Below are positions 1 to 11,553 of a stretch of 64,000 bases of DNA, in pieces. The stretch comes from Rhizophagus irregularis (Eukaryota; Glomeromycota; Glomeromycetes; Glomerales; Glomeraceae). Every line of letters begins with the position of its first letter. Position 1 is the first letter of the stretch. The position numbers and the translations under genes were made by a program. Below the pieces are notes generated by a model. The model searched no databases. It was not told the origin of the DNA and worked only from the letters and a program-made list of their open reading frames with translations. The DNA is taken from the NCBI RefSeq assembly GCF_026210795.1, contig NC_089431.1:1240001-1304000 (forward strand), in the 5' to 3' direction.

Positions 1-87
1 AATAGCAATTTAATATTTTTAATAATTATAATTATTTTATTGAATTTTTGTAGTTAAAAATATTAATAAGTTTTTGTCTATTAAAAG

Positions 88-1966
88 ATGCATGTTACAA
101 TTTCTACTATTGATTCAACTATTAAATCAGAAAATGTAGATGAAAGAGTAGTTTATATAGAAGATTTAGAAAAAAGAAAACAAGCATATGGAATATGTGG
201 AGAATGTAAAGAACCTGGTACAGGAGAATATTGGTGTCAACCTTGTAATGCTAAAAGATTTAAGGATAACTTTAAAAATTGGACTAGTGGAAATAAAGAT
301 ATTGATGAATTTATACAACAATCACAACTTAATGCTGTACATTGTTATAAATGTCTTGAATGGATACCTTTTGAAAAATTTCAAAATATCACTTATATTG
401 CAGAAGGTGGTTTTGGAAAGATTTATTCAGCAGAATGGCCTGAAGGATTTATTTCTCATTGGGATATTGAAAATCAAAAATGGTATAGATACAAAGATTC
501 GGATAAATATGCATTAAAAAGTTTGAATAATTCTTCTGATATATGTTCAGATTTTTTAAATGAGGTAATTTAAACTTACTTTGTCTTATATATAAAGATT
601 GTTATTTGCATTCATTTATTAATAAAATTTTTCTTTTTTAATGATAATTAGATTAACTCTCATCTTCAAATTTATCTTAATGATATTGTTGAATGTTATG
701 GAATTACTCAAGATCCAAATAATAAAGAGTATATGATGGTTTTAATTTATTGTAAAAATGGAAATTTGAGAAATTATTTAAATAAATCAAATAATTATAT
801 TAATTATAAATCAAAAATTGATCAATTACAACGAATTGCAAGAGGACTTTTAGATATTCATAATGCTGAAAAAGTTCACAAAGATTTTCATTCAGGTAAT
901 ATTTTATTTAATATTTATCCATATATAAGTGATTTAGGAATGTGTCAACCAGCAAATAAGCAAAAAGTTAAAGAAGAAGGAATTTATGGAGTATTACCAT
1001 ATATGGCACCAGAAGTTTTACGTGGATACCAATATACAAAAGCAGCAGATATTTATTCATTTGGAATAATAATGAACGAACTTCTTTCTGAAGAAATTCC
1101 TTTTAATGATATTCCTCATGATGATTTTTTAGCTATTAAAATTTGTAAAGGACTTAGACCAACAATTTCTAAAGACATACCAAAGTTACTTGCAGATTTA
1201 ATAATAAAATGTTGGGATGCTGAAATAAAAAATAGACCAACCACTAAAGAATTGTATCAACTATTAAAGAAATGGTATGATGAGATTGAAGAGATTGAAG
1301 GTAGTGAAGATAGTGAAGATAGTGAATATAGTGAAGATGATGAAGATGGTGAAGATGGTGAAGATGGTGAAGATGGTGAAGATGGTGAAGATGGTGAAGA
1401 TAGCAAAGATAGTAAAGATAGTGAAGATAATGAAGATAGTGAATATAGTGGAGATAGTGAATATGGTGAAGATAGTAGAAATGGTGACGATAGTGAAGAT
1501 GTTAAAGATAGTGAAGATGTTAAAGATAGTGAAAATGCTGACAATAGTCAAATTAGTGAAATATATTTTCAAATAAAAGAATGTGATAAAATTAGAAAAG
1601 AAAAATTCAAAAATAGATCAAATGAAGATAAATCCAAAAACTTCAAAACACATCCACAAGCAATTTATACTAGTAGACTTTTAAATTTCAAAAATCTTCC
1701 AAACCCAGTAAATTCTTCAGATGTACCATCATTTCAAGTTAATTCAGGTAAATTTTCCATTTTAATTAGTTATGAAAAAATCTTATTCAAGTTTTAACAA
1801 TATCAACTTTTTTTTAATAATAGATGATGTCCCATCAGTATCAACAAATCTAAGTAAGTATAATCATTAGTAATAATACTTTTTGTAATTATAAATTTAT
1901 ATTTTATTTTAACATTATTTTGTTATTTAATTTATAGTTTCAGAATGTTTTGATTATAGAATTTAG
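88..1966 (+). CDS. Tyrosine-kinase-like protein kinase with N-terminal CxxC module (copy 1)
   Basis: Predicted exons are 88-564, 652-1747, 1824-1853 and 1938-1966. They join in phase to give 543 residues. The N-terminus has CxxC pairs at C37/C40 and C50/C53 (a likely zinc knuckle) and a third pair at C86/C89. The kinase domain follows: glycine loop GGFGKIY at about 107-113, ATP-binding Lys 144 in YALKSL, catalytic loop HKDFHSGN with Asp 237, metal-binding DLG with Asp 253, and APE at 278-280. All key catalytic residues are present. After the domain comes an acidic Gly/Asp/Glu/Ser repeat (bases 1290-1560), then a KTHPQAIYTSRLLNF tail shared with copies 2 and 3. Those copies carry an extra 5' exon encoding a basic Lys-rich segment. 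Its counterpart here would lie off the left edge, so base 88 may be an internal ATG just after an acceptor. The last exon ends at an early stop relative to copy 3. The family matches the expanded kinases of Rhizophagus; the substrate is unknown. Confidence 0.85.
1290..1560 (+). repeat. Coding minisatellite of GAAGATGGT/AGT units
   Basis: Imperfect 9-base units reading Glu-Asp-Gly or Glu-Asp-Ser sit between the kinase domain and the conserved tail of kinase copy 1. They create an acidic, probably disordered linker. Copies 2 and 3 lack it, so it expanded in this copy alone. Confidence 0.9.
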
Positions 1967-2860
1967 TGAATCAGGTAAAATAATTTATTTAAAGTTATTT
2001 ATTATTTTACTGATAATAATTTCATTTAATTGTTTTAATAATAGATCACAATTAAATAGGTAATTTAAATGATGAGTCTTAAATTATAGTAGGTTTTTCC
2101 AGTAATTGCATAAATATACGATATTTGACCTATTTTTTAAAAAATTGTATAAAAATATATAGAATTTAACCAAAAATTATCAACTTATATACATAATTAT
2201 TATATAAAATAGTATTTGTAGTTAAATTGAATGATCGATGTGTGTTAGTAATAATTTCGATAAAGGTAATTTGTATAAATACTTTAAATACATAATAAAT
2301 TTGCAAGTGACAAAAAATTCACAATTATAATTGTAGATCGAATTTCGTACAAAATCACGTGACTTTGTAGAATATCATTCGGATAAATATTTTTTCATAG
2401 GGTGTGTGTCACAAAGAAAACAATATGTATATGATATGCATAGAATGTTCATTACATCTTATCTTATCCTAAAAAGTTTATTAATTAATTAAATTTATGC
2501 GTACGTATGTGTTCGTGACAATATTTTTATAACCTTTGACCTTTGTTGTTGAATTTTAAATATTAATAAGAAGACAAATTTCTTAATGTCAAATATCGCA
2601 AAAAATTTCATTGGCATACCAAGGAATTTCTTTGTTCATAAGCCGCATTAACCTTTTCTTTTTTTTTTTGGATATTTTCGCAAAGATAAAATATTGTAAC
2701 ACACGTTATGTGGAACAATAAACCCTGTTAAACATTCTGATAAATAGTTACATAAAATACATAAATACCAATTAAATCATCATTCTATAAATAGATGAAA
2801 CCGTCCTTTATCCTTAATAGAGTATTCAATTTAATAAAGTTTTATGCGATTGTTCCGTCT
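1967..2860. other. Intergenic AT-rich region with decayed kinase 3' exon
   Basis: Directly after the kinase stop, bases about 2043-2085 still resemble the final exon of kinase copy 3 (an acceptor, then an Asn/Asp-rich stretch). The frame is broken. The rest is AT-rich with no coding signal I can support. Confidence 0.5.
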
Positions 2861-2898
2861 AAGAATTAAAATCACATTTCAAAAATAAACGATCAACA

Positions 2899-4126
2899 AT
2901 AAAAAAAATTCCGAAATTTGACCAAATAGAATCGGAACAAGAGAGACATGAAAAGATATTGAGCTATTTATCATCGAATGATTTCGATTCTATTGATAGA
3001 TTACATATGTATCATTTTCTTAAAAGATATATATTTCAAAACAATTTTTCTTCCCCAATTGAGGATAAGTTAATTAAAGGAGGGTGTAAAGTTTTGGATG
3101 CCAGGTAAATGATATTTTTCAAATGAACTTCCCAAATATTTCGAAGAATTTTATGGTGCATATATTTACTTAAATAATTATTTAATTTTTAAGGAGCGGC
3201 ACTGGTACATGGTTATTAGATTTATCAAACAAATATGAAAATTCTTATTTTTTTGGAGTCGAAAATATACCATTATATCCACAAGAGGTAATAAAACTTA
3301 TAAATTTTTAATTATGAAATAAAACCGAAAATTTGATCCTTTGTCCTATATAAATTTGATAGATAAAACCAAATAATCTTGAATTCATCGACGCCAATGT
3401 AACTAAAGGATTATCATTTCATGATAACGAATTTGATTTTACACATTTAGAAAATATGGGTCTTGTTTTAACACCAGACCAATGGGATTTTGTTCTTTCT
3501 GAGCTCATCAGGTATTTCTTTATTTTTTTATAAAAAAAAAGAAAAATTATCCACATAAAGATATACCAAATTTTGTTAATATACTGTATATATACTGTAT
3601 ATATTTTTTTAACAGAGTAACGAAACCAGGAGGATACATTGAAGTATCTGATAGACGGAATAGTAATAATGGCGAAGGTCCGATTCTTCGTAAAGTATCA
3701 GAAGCATGTAGGTATATTCTGATCTCGTGTTTTATTGTAATTATAAGATACCAAATTCTCACTTTCTACAAATGAACATAATCAATTCCAGTTTGGGCAA
3801 CTCGTTCGAAACAAAATGTTGATTTTAAATTGATATATAATCTAGATTCAAAATTTGAATTACAACCAAATATAGGGAAAGTTCATCGAATTGAAAAAGA
3901 TCTCATTATGGGTCCCAATGGTGGTAAAGCTGGTTTGGTTATGCAAGATATTAGTATATCTTTTTATGCATCAGAATTGGCAGTTAAAAGCCTAAGTAAA
4001 GAAATAGGAATTTCCGAAGAAGAATACAAAAATATGGCAGAAAAAGATCTAATTGAGGAATACAAACAAACCAGTCCTGTGATTACTCATGTTCGATTTT
4101 GGGCCCAAAAACAATTATCGCAATAA
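2899..4126 (+). CDS. SAM-dependent methyltransferase-like protein, five exons, start uncertain
   Basis: Predicted exons are about 2899-3104, 3194-3287, 3363-3511, 3616-3707 and 3792-4126, all in phase. The class I methyltransferase fold shows as motif I (KVLDARSGTGTW, exon 1/2 junction), an acidic residue after beta-2 (FFGVEN), and RVTKPGGYIEVSD, the usual post-motif before beta-5. The C-terminal part has GPNGGKAGLVMQDI. The first glycine usually found in motif I is Arg here, created across the splice junction. The open frame begins after a stop at 2860 and contains no ATG until 3007, although conserved-looking sequence starts upstream. An ATA at 2899 stands where a start would be expected. 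Either an upstream exon supplies the start or the start codon was lost. A decayed relative of the C-terminal part lies on the minus strand near 46.0 kb. The methyl acceptor is unknown. Confidence 0.72.
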
Positions 4127-5090
4127 TAATGGTTATTTTTTTTCTTATGAATAAAAAAAAGATACGAAAGAAAATTTTTTTTCAGAAATCTAGTGTAGTT
4201 ATTGTAAATGGATTAAATCACTGATCCGTCTAAGATTGTGCACTATCGTTATATTAAAAATTGGGATAAAATTTAACGTTTCGCGGTCAATTGACAATAT
4301 ATACACGAACACTATAATTACGAAAGATTATTTATATTTTGTATAAACATAATACATTGTATAAGAAAATAGAGTAAGCAAAAAAAGCTACACATTTTGT
4401 TATGGTAAAAAAGAGTTTACATTGTGCAATTATGATAGTGCCGCCAGTTTATAACTGGCGAAATACCAATTAGTAGCCAGGTGATAAAATACGACAGGCT
4501 GACTAGACTAGTCTGACTTTTAACAGATTATCTAAAAACGCGTGATATTTTCGATAATTACAATAACTATTGATTAATCATTGACGCGTTTTGTAAATAA
4601 TTATGTAATTATAACGCCAACGCCAACTTTCATAAGCTTAACCAATCAGAATTTGAGGATAATACACATATATAACCCATCTATGCGAAAATTAAAAATC
4701 TCAAGCCTTTTTTATTTATTTGCTGGCAATATAAAAAAAAATGGCTTATCGACATACTATTCTTCCTCTCTATTACAACCCAGGCCTTTCACCATGCAGC
4801 AGGACTGTATGGTTTCTTACTGGGTTTCTTTTCGGTACTTTGGTTGTGTTGGCCTTTGGAAGGCCATCACTTTTTTATGATTTCTTTAATTTTCTTTTTA
4901 ACCCAAAGATAAGATTTTCTGGTAATTTTTATCTTTAAGGGGAAAAAATTTTAGTCGATCATCCCATTTTGACCAGATTTTCGCCAAAATTTTCCCATTC
5001 CATTTTTAAAAATCACCACATGCACAGTTGCCGTGGATACGAAAAAAATTGCCTTTTTGGTAAAAAAGTCTCCAGTTAATCTTTATATTA
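4127..5090. other. Intergenic region with palindromic repeat relic
   Basis: There is no supported gene. Bases 4441-4482 hold a palindrome, CGCCAGTTTATAACTGGCG, followed by ACCAATTAGTAGCCA. The same combination recurs at 53.95 kb. The interval 4741-4938 is open for 65 codons (Met-Ala-Tyr-Arg start, hydrophobic middle), but nothing else supports it as a gene. Confidence 0.5.
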
Positions 5091-5096
5091 TTATGT

Positions 5097-5170
5097 ACTT
5101 GTACATGTACATGAACATGAACATGAACATGAACATGAACATGAACATGTACAGTACATGTACATGTACA
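5097..5170. repeat. Hexanucleotide tandem repeat (ATGAAC/ATGTAC)
   Basis: About ten consecutive copies of a hexamer, ATGAAC in the centre and ATGTAC at both edges. The edges are self-complementary, so the tract can fold back on itself. Confidence 0.9.
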
Positions 5171-5287
5171 GAGAAAGTGAACATTCACTATGGAAACTTT
5201 TTGCGCTGAGTTTAACTGTGCTGCTCAAAAAGAATGTTAATTTGACAGATCATGAAATAGTATGTTGATCATTTTTTATTAAAATGT

Positions 5288-6606
5288 GAAAAAAAAAAAA
5301 TTTTTTTTTTAATCAAAAACGTCAAAAATTTGATGTTTTTGTAATTGAAAAATCAAAAAAAAATTAATTTTTTTTAATCAAAACGTCAGACTTGACGTTT
5401 TTGTGATTGAAAAATCAAAAAAAATTGATTTTTTTTAATCAAAAACGTCAGACTTGACGTTTTTGTGATTAAAAAATCAAAAAAAAAATGATTTTTTTAA
5501 TCAAAAACGTCAGACTTGACGTTTTTGTGATTAAAAAATCAAAAAAAAATGATTTTTTTAATCAAAAACGTCAGACTTGACGTTTTTGTGATTAAAAAAT
5601 CAAAAAAAAATGATTTTTTCAATCAAAAACGTCAGACTTGACGTTTTTGTGATTAAAAAATCAAAAAAAATGATTTTTTTTTGATTTTTATTAGCTAAGA
5701 ACATCAGACTTGACGTTTTTTTTATTAAAAATCAAGAAAATTTGATTTTTATTAGCTAAGAACGTCAGACTTGACGTTTTTGTGATTAAAAAATCAAAAA
5801 AAATGATTTTTTTTTGATTTTTATTAGCTAAGAACGTCAGACTTGACGTTTTTGTTATTAAAAATCAAGAAAATTTGATTTTTATTAGCTAAGAACGTCA
5901 GACTTGACGTTTTTGTTATTAAAAATCAAGAAAATTTGATTTTTATTAGCTAAGAACATCAGACTTGACGTTTTTGTTATTAAAAATCAAGGAAAAATGA
6001 TTTTTATTAGCTAAGAACGTCAGACTTGACGTTTTTGTTATTAAAAATCAAGGAAAAATGATTTTTATTAGCTAAGAACGTCAGACTTGACGTTTTTGTT
6101 ATTAAAAATCAAGAAAATTTGATTTTTATTAGCTAAGAACATCAGACTTGACGTTTTTGTTATTAAAAATCAAGGAAAAATGATTTTTATTAGCTAAGAA
6201 CGTCAGACTTGACGTTTTTGTTATTAAAAATCAAGGAAAAATGATTTTTATTAGCTAAGAACGTCAGACTTGACGTTTTTGTTATTAAAAATCAAGGAAA
6301 AATGATTTTTATTAGCTAAGAACGTCAGACTTGACGTTTTTGTTATTAAAAATCAAGGAAAAATGATTTTTATTAGCTAAGAACGTCAGACTTGACGTTT
6401 TTGTTATTAAAAATCAAGGGAAAATGATTTTTATTAGCTAAGAACGTCAGACTTGACGTTTTTGTTATTAAAAATCAAGGGAAATTGATTTTTATTAGCT
6501 AAAAACGTCAGACTTGACGGTTTTGTTATTAAAAATCAAGGGAAAATGATTTTTATTAGCTAAAAACGTCATACTTGACGTTTTTGTTAGCTAAAAATCA
6601 AAAAAA
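5288..6606. repeat. Satellite array of roughly 61-bp nested-palindrome units
   Basis: About twenty head-to-tail units, each with the core AACGTCAGACTTGACGTT (arms AACGTCA/TGACGTT) and a second hairpin of the type AAAAATCA-n-TGATTTTT. The left third uses a spacer with GTGATTAAAAAATC. The right two thirds use TTATTAGCTAAG. Variant cores reading AACATCAG recur at about 5699, 5949 and 6138, and spacer variants (AAGAAAATTTG or AAGGAAAAATG) alternate. This suggests higher-order repeats or local conversion. Confidence 0.95.
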
Positions 6607-6609
6607 ATA

Positions 6610-8085
6610 GTGTACTTTTGTAAAAGTATACTAATAAATTAATAAAAGATTTTTTTATAAACAATAGATTGTGTTTAGTGAGATTTATAAAAAAATTTAA
6701 TGAGACTTTTTTTTAATAATAGTTTGGTATAAAAAAATTTTCTAGGATTTTTTTTTTAATAATATAATGGTATAGTACAATAGATAGATATAATAAAATT
6801 TTCTGGAATTTATTTTAATAACAATAGGTATGATAACATTTTTGGTGATTTTTTTTTAATATTAAACAATAGATTGGTATCATAGTACAATAGATTTATT
6901 TAATAAGATTTTTGTGATTTTTTTAATAACAATAAATTGGTAATAACAATCATTAACTTATTAAGTTAATAATTGTTTTTTAGTAAAATTTTTTCCAGTA
7001 ATACTAATACTACTAATAGGTAATAGATAACTTAATAAACTTTTATAAAATAGATTAAGATATATAAAAAAAATTTGAGATTTTTTTAACAATAGATTGG
7101 TATAGTACAATGAATAGATATAAAAAAATTTTCTGAATTTTTTTTTTTAATAATAGATTGATATAAATATATTTTCTGAACTTTTTTTTAACAATAGTCA
7201 TTAGATCAATATAAAAAATTTTTTGATAACAACAGATTGGTATGTTATAACTTATAATGGATAGATATAAAGAATTTTCTAAGATTTTTTATTAATACAA
7301 TAGATCAGTTTCTGGAATTTTTTATGACAAATTAATTGGTATAGTACAAAAGATACTAGGTATAAAATTTCTTGGGATTTATTTTAACAACAATAGGTAT
7401 GATAAAATTTTTGGTGACTTTTTTTTAATAACAATAGATTGGTAATAGACAATTATTACTGCGACTAGTAATTATTGAAAACCAATATGATTTGCCAATT
7501 CATTATCAGTTCAGTTTTTAATGTTTTTGCAACATTTTTTATTGTCTATTACCAATCTATTGTTATTAAAAAAAAACACAAAAAATTTTATTAAATCAAT
7601 CCATTGTACTATACCATCCATTGTACTATGATACCAATCTATTATTGTTATTAAAAAAAAATAATCACCAAAAATTTAGCATACCTATTGTTATTAATAT
7701 AAATCTCAGAAAATTTTATTATATCTATCTATTGTACTATACCATTAAAAAAATCTTGGAAAATTTTTTTATTAACCTTATTAAATGTAATCTATTGTTT
7801 TATTTATATTACTTATCAGTAATATTAGTGTTACTGTGAACTATAAAAAAAATCTTACTAAAAACAATTATTAACTTCAGTTAATAAGTTAATTGTTTAT
7901 TACCAATATATTGTTATTAAAAAAAAATCATAGAAAATTTTTTTATACCAAACTATTATTAAAAAAAATCTCATTAAATTTTTTTATAAATCTCACTAAC
8001 ACAATCTATTGTTATAAAAAAATCTTTTATTAATTTATTAGTATACTTTCAAAAATAAACTCACTCACTATATCCAAAAGTACAC
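6610..8085. mobile_element. Large foldback (inverted-repeat) element flanked by TA
   Basis: The left end begins GTGTACTTTTG and the right end closes CAAAAGTACAC. Both are bordered by TA (6608-6609 and 8086-8087). The arms continue inward as long imperfect inverted repeats. They are built from degenerate units containing AATAGATTGGTATAGTACAA on the left and their complement on the right. The innermost arms, 7427-7453 and 7541-7567, are perfect 27-base inverted repeats around an 87-bp centre. The left arm is longer than the right. No transposase is seen. The TA border fits Tc1/mariner-type insertion, but the family is inferred. Confidence 0.8.
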
Positions 8086-8118
8086 TAGTTACTCTTTATC
8101 ATTTAGTTCTAGATTTTT

Positions 8119-8647
8119 ATAAATCGGAAACTGGACAACGAATAGTTATTTATATCAAGAAATTATACAATAACTATTCGGATTTCTGCTCTATAAGAAA
8201 CTTGAAAGAACTAATGGAAAGGGAAATCACATGGTACCTTCCCTTTTCATTTGGATTTTTCAAGAATATCCTGAGTCAGCTGGATGTTTTTTCAGAAGGT
8301 TTAATCTGATTGCACTTAATGTGATGTATAATAAAATTTCAGATTACCTTTTGGATTGTGTATGTATTAATTTTAATATTTATATTTAAAATTAACTAAT
8401 TTACTTAATTCATCATATTTGCTTTTATAGGCAGCTGATTTCTTGCTTCCTAACTGGATATTCCTTAAAGACTGGAGTAAGAGTATGACAAAAAAAGTAT
8501 TGATTTATGTATATACTAAATTTATTATTCCTCGCATTTTTCTTCTAGGTTACCAAGTATTTTAGAAAGCATAGATTAACTCCCGAGGACATGGTTTAAA
8601 TGGATCCTTTTCTTTAATAGAGCAGAATTGTCCAGTTTCTGATTATT
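8119..8647. mobile_element. Candidate TIR element carrying a possible gene fragment
   Basis: The ends are inverted repeats of about 20 bases containing GAAACTGGACAA (8119-8138 and 8628-8647). Inside is a second palindrome (CGAATAGTTAT / ATAACTATTCG, 8138-8181). There are also two short open segments on the plus strand that could be spliced (about 8205-8360 and 8431-8500), ending at a GTATG-like donor and starting after an AG acceptor. I do not recognise the encoded peptide. It may be a captured exon pair or chance. Confidence 0.45.
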
Positions 8648-8649
8648 CT

Positions 8650-10020
8650 TTTTTTATTTTATTTTGCCTATTATTCGTTTGATACCTGGCTTATGATTGG
8701 GGCAGCATCCAGGAAATATTTAATTTTATAATGTTAAGGAATGTATTATTTATTATTGTATTTCGAAGGATTAGGGGTTGGAAACTTCAAATTTTGATTT
8801 TTGGAAGTGACAGAATATGGCGAGAGTAGGGGCCATAGTTTTGAATTAATAAATGCAGGTAATTTTGCAATGTATGAATTAAAATTTTTTCAGTTTTCAT
8901 AAGTGTATTAACAATGTTCAATTATTTTTGTGAGATCAAAAAAACTCATATATTGATTTGAATTATAAAGTTTAAATATACAATATAATTGAAGGTAAAG
9001 AAACAAGCAACAATGCGTAATGAGCATCTATGAATTTTTTTTGAGTGAAACATTAAAGGTATGAAGCTTAAATTTTTTTTGTAAATCCTATTTAAAGTGA
9101 TAATAATTAAATACAGTACATAATGTTAATTACCGTTAAGACATTCAATTTATACATTTGTTATAATGTCTTCTGAATGAAAACAATACATTTATTCTTT
9201 AGAAGACGTGAAGTTTTTCATATTACAGCAGTATTATGGGAGGATGTCACCTATAATTTCTTTAAATTACAAATTATACCAGCTGATTTTTGTTTCTCAG
9301 AATTATCATCTTGATGATCTAATGGTTGTGAATTAAAGAATGCTATTAATCCGATATCTTAATTATTTCCGCTAGGTACATTATTTGCATGTAAAACATC
9401 TCTACGTAATTTAACTCCAAAAGCCTTTACAAAGCTATTAATTTAAAAACTTTTAATATAATTTGATTATAAATTTTATAATAAGAGAAAATTATGCCAC
9501 GTATATAAATAATGTAATCTTATGTAGGCTGAATAAACGTAAAATTTTTTATTGGTTGACTCTTAACCATTCAAGAAGGTAATTAAGTTATATCATAATA
9601 AATTGTGAATGGCTTAGTTATATACAACTTGCAGTGGCTAACGTGGCGATCTTCAATTTATTGGAAAAATCAGAACTTGAATAATTATTAATTAATTATC
9701 AAAACGTGGTATGAATTATTGTGATGATAACACCAAAACGTTGATATTTAGAATGTATGGCTTAGTAAAGAATAGAACATTCATTATGCCACGTATATAA
9801 ATAATGTAAGCCTGACAATGCTAAATAAATGTGGCTTATTTACGGACGATCTAATTCATTATGTAAGTACTCTGTACACTGCCACAATCACAATGATATT
9901 CGTTGAATATATAATCACAGTAGTATATTTTGTAAAATATTCCAAAATTTTCATATTTCAATAAAACAAATTGAATAAATCGAAATATAATCCTTTACAA
10001 CATCTCAAACTTTTTAAAAA
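8650..10020. other. Intergenic region upstream of the secreted-peptide gene
   Basis: There is no supported gene. A 27-base direct repeat containing CCACGTATATAAATAATG occurs at 9491-9517 and 9783-9809, discussed separately. Confidence 0.5.
9491..9809 (+). promoter_or_regulatory. Duplicated TATA-containing segment upstream of peptide gene
   Basis: Two identical 27-base copies (9491-9517, 9783-9809) contain TATATAAATA, a good TATA box. Similar TAAACGTAA/TAAATGTGG sequence lies downstream of each. The nearer copy lies about 215 bp before the ATG of the cysteine-rich peptide gene. The duplication may reflect a second promoter or a lost paralogue. Confidence 0.4.
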
Positions 10021-10022
10021 TA

Positions 10023-10238
10023 ATGAATGTCAAAGCTCTTTTTACTAGTATTTTCGTGATCGTAACCATTTCAGTCCTAGCGTCAGTTTCTGGAGGTTAA
10101 TAATTAAATAAAGCTTATTATTTTATTACTGTTCAATTTTTCTTTCTTTTTTTAAAAAAATAATAATTTATTTTTCAAGATGGTGATGATGGTTCTTGTT
10201 CTCATGGATGCTTTTCTAAATTCGGGTGTGGATGTTAA
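10023..10238 (+). CDS. Small secreted cysteine-rich peptide precursor
   Basis: Two exons, 10023-10095 and 10180-10238, are separated by an 84-bp GT-AG intron and join in phase to give 43 residues. The first exon is a textbook signal peptide: MNVKALFTSIFVIVTISVLA followed by SVSG. The predicted mature part is about 19 residues, an acidic DGDDG stretch and then SCSHGCFSKFGCGC. That gives four cysteines with spacing C-x3-C-x5-C-x-C before a stop. Exon 2 can also be read for longer in another frame, but only this frame joins the signal peptide to a Cys-rich mature peptide. The product would be secreted and possibly disulphide-bonded, as small secreted peptides of symbiotic fungi often are. No family is recognised. 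An effector, a signalling peptide or an antimicrobial role are all only inferences. Confidence 0.68.
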
Positions 10239-11550
10239 TGAATTAGGTTATTATAAAATATTGGTAATTATAAAAATATCAGTAGCTTCATTGGTAAGCA
10301 CTATACCTTATTATTTTTCATTTTATAAATGTAAATTTACATATTTTTTTTTAATTATTAGAGATTTTAAATAAAGCCAACTACTTTGAATCACGAAATT
10401 ATTATTAATTAATAAAAAATTATTTAGTCTTTTTTTTTTTTTGTTAACGAAAGCCGAAATGAAATTTTGACGTTCTTAATAATTCTAGATTCATATTCAC
10501 TGTTTCAGTGGCTTATCCAAATTATGAATTAAAAAATTCTATTTCCAGAAATTTCAAAAATCTTCCAGTCATTTTCTTATTTCATAAAAAAAAATGGAAA
10601 TAAAATAATGTAATAATGTAATAATGTTCTAATTGGAAATTATTCGACTTTTAGATGACATCAATTTAAATAAAATAAACATATTAAGCACATTATAGCC
10701 AGTATATTCAGATATTTTTATTTTATTATAAAAATTAAAATAAATATTCGCACCACCACCACACCGCACTGTAACACCACCATTATTACCTCCATTATAT
10801 CACATCACTACAATTAATTACTTACTTAACACATCATGACATATCGATCCGCTTCAATATAGTTTTCTGGTTGCGGTCTTGCCTGGAAAAATTTTTGATG
10901 ACAGGCCATCGGTAAAATCACGGGATAAATTTTTGCTTTGCGGGACCGTCTCAGAAATTTTTTGGTATGTTGACTTGAAAGTTGAATAAGATCGGATAAT
11001 AATGGAAAATTATTTTTATTAACTATTTTATAAAGAAATATTCCAAGTTTGCCACAATTTAATAACATTATGTAATCGATTCTCTTAAGATTGCCTGATA
11101 TTTAAGAAAATTGATCAATTGTTTTTCGTTTATATAGGCTTTTAAAAAAATTGGCATTCTGATTTCCTTACATTTAACATAATTATTATAATATTGAAAA
11201 CTTCCTTGCACAACAAAAAAGACATTAATATTATTGATTGATTGGATTTATTATAAGTAATAGTTATTTTACGGGAAGCATGAGATTGAGGCTGATTCGT
11301 GAAATAACCATGCTTATCCTTGACGACTATTAGGAAACGTGGTATAATACAAGTTATCCCCTGATCGACACCATTTACACGTTTATGCAAATATAGTTAT
11401 ACCTACTGGGTAGCAAATTTTATATGTATTTATTTATCCGTTCCTAGGAGATTTTGCACTAAAATTAGCTACTATTTTATACTATTGATTATTATACTAT
11501 TATTTATGCTACAATAACAAGTTATTTATTAAAATAACAAATTATAATAA
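10239..11550. other. Intergenic region, no gene supported
   Basis: Contains a CAC-rich microsatellite near 10750-10815 and a short TAATG repeat near 10605-10625. The interval 10826-11390 is less AT-rich, but its open frames show no family signature. Confidence 0.45.
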
Positions 11551-11553
11551 AAA

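Noticed and set aside
1257-1576. Overlapping open frames on both strands across the acidic repeat
   Set aside because: They are by-products of a 9-base coding repeat read in other frames. The kinase frame explains the sequence.
4741-4938. 65-codon frame with a hydrophobic segment
   Set aside because: No splice context, homologue or codon signal. It could be part of a repeat.
5006-5188. Minus-strand open frame rich in Val-His
   Set aside because: It translates a hexamer repeat, with no start context or homologue.
5288-6606. Possible CRISPR-like array
   Set aside because: The spacers are themselves repeated and palindromic, there are no unique spacers, and the host is a fungus. It is a satellite.
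7621-7839. 72-codon open frame
   Set aside because: It lies in the right arm of the foldback element and is made of its repeat units.
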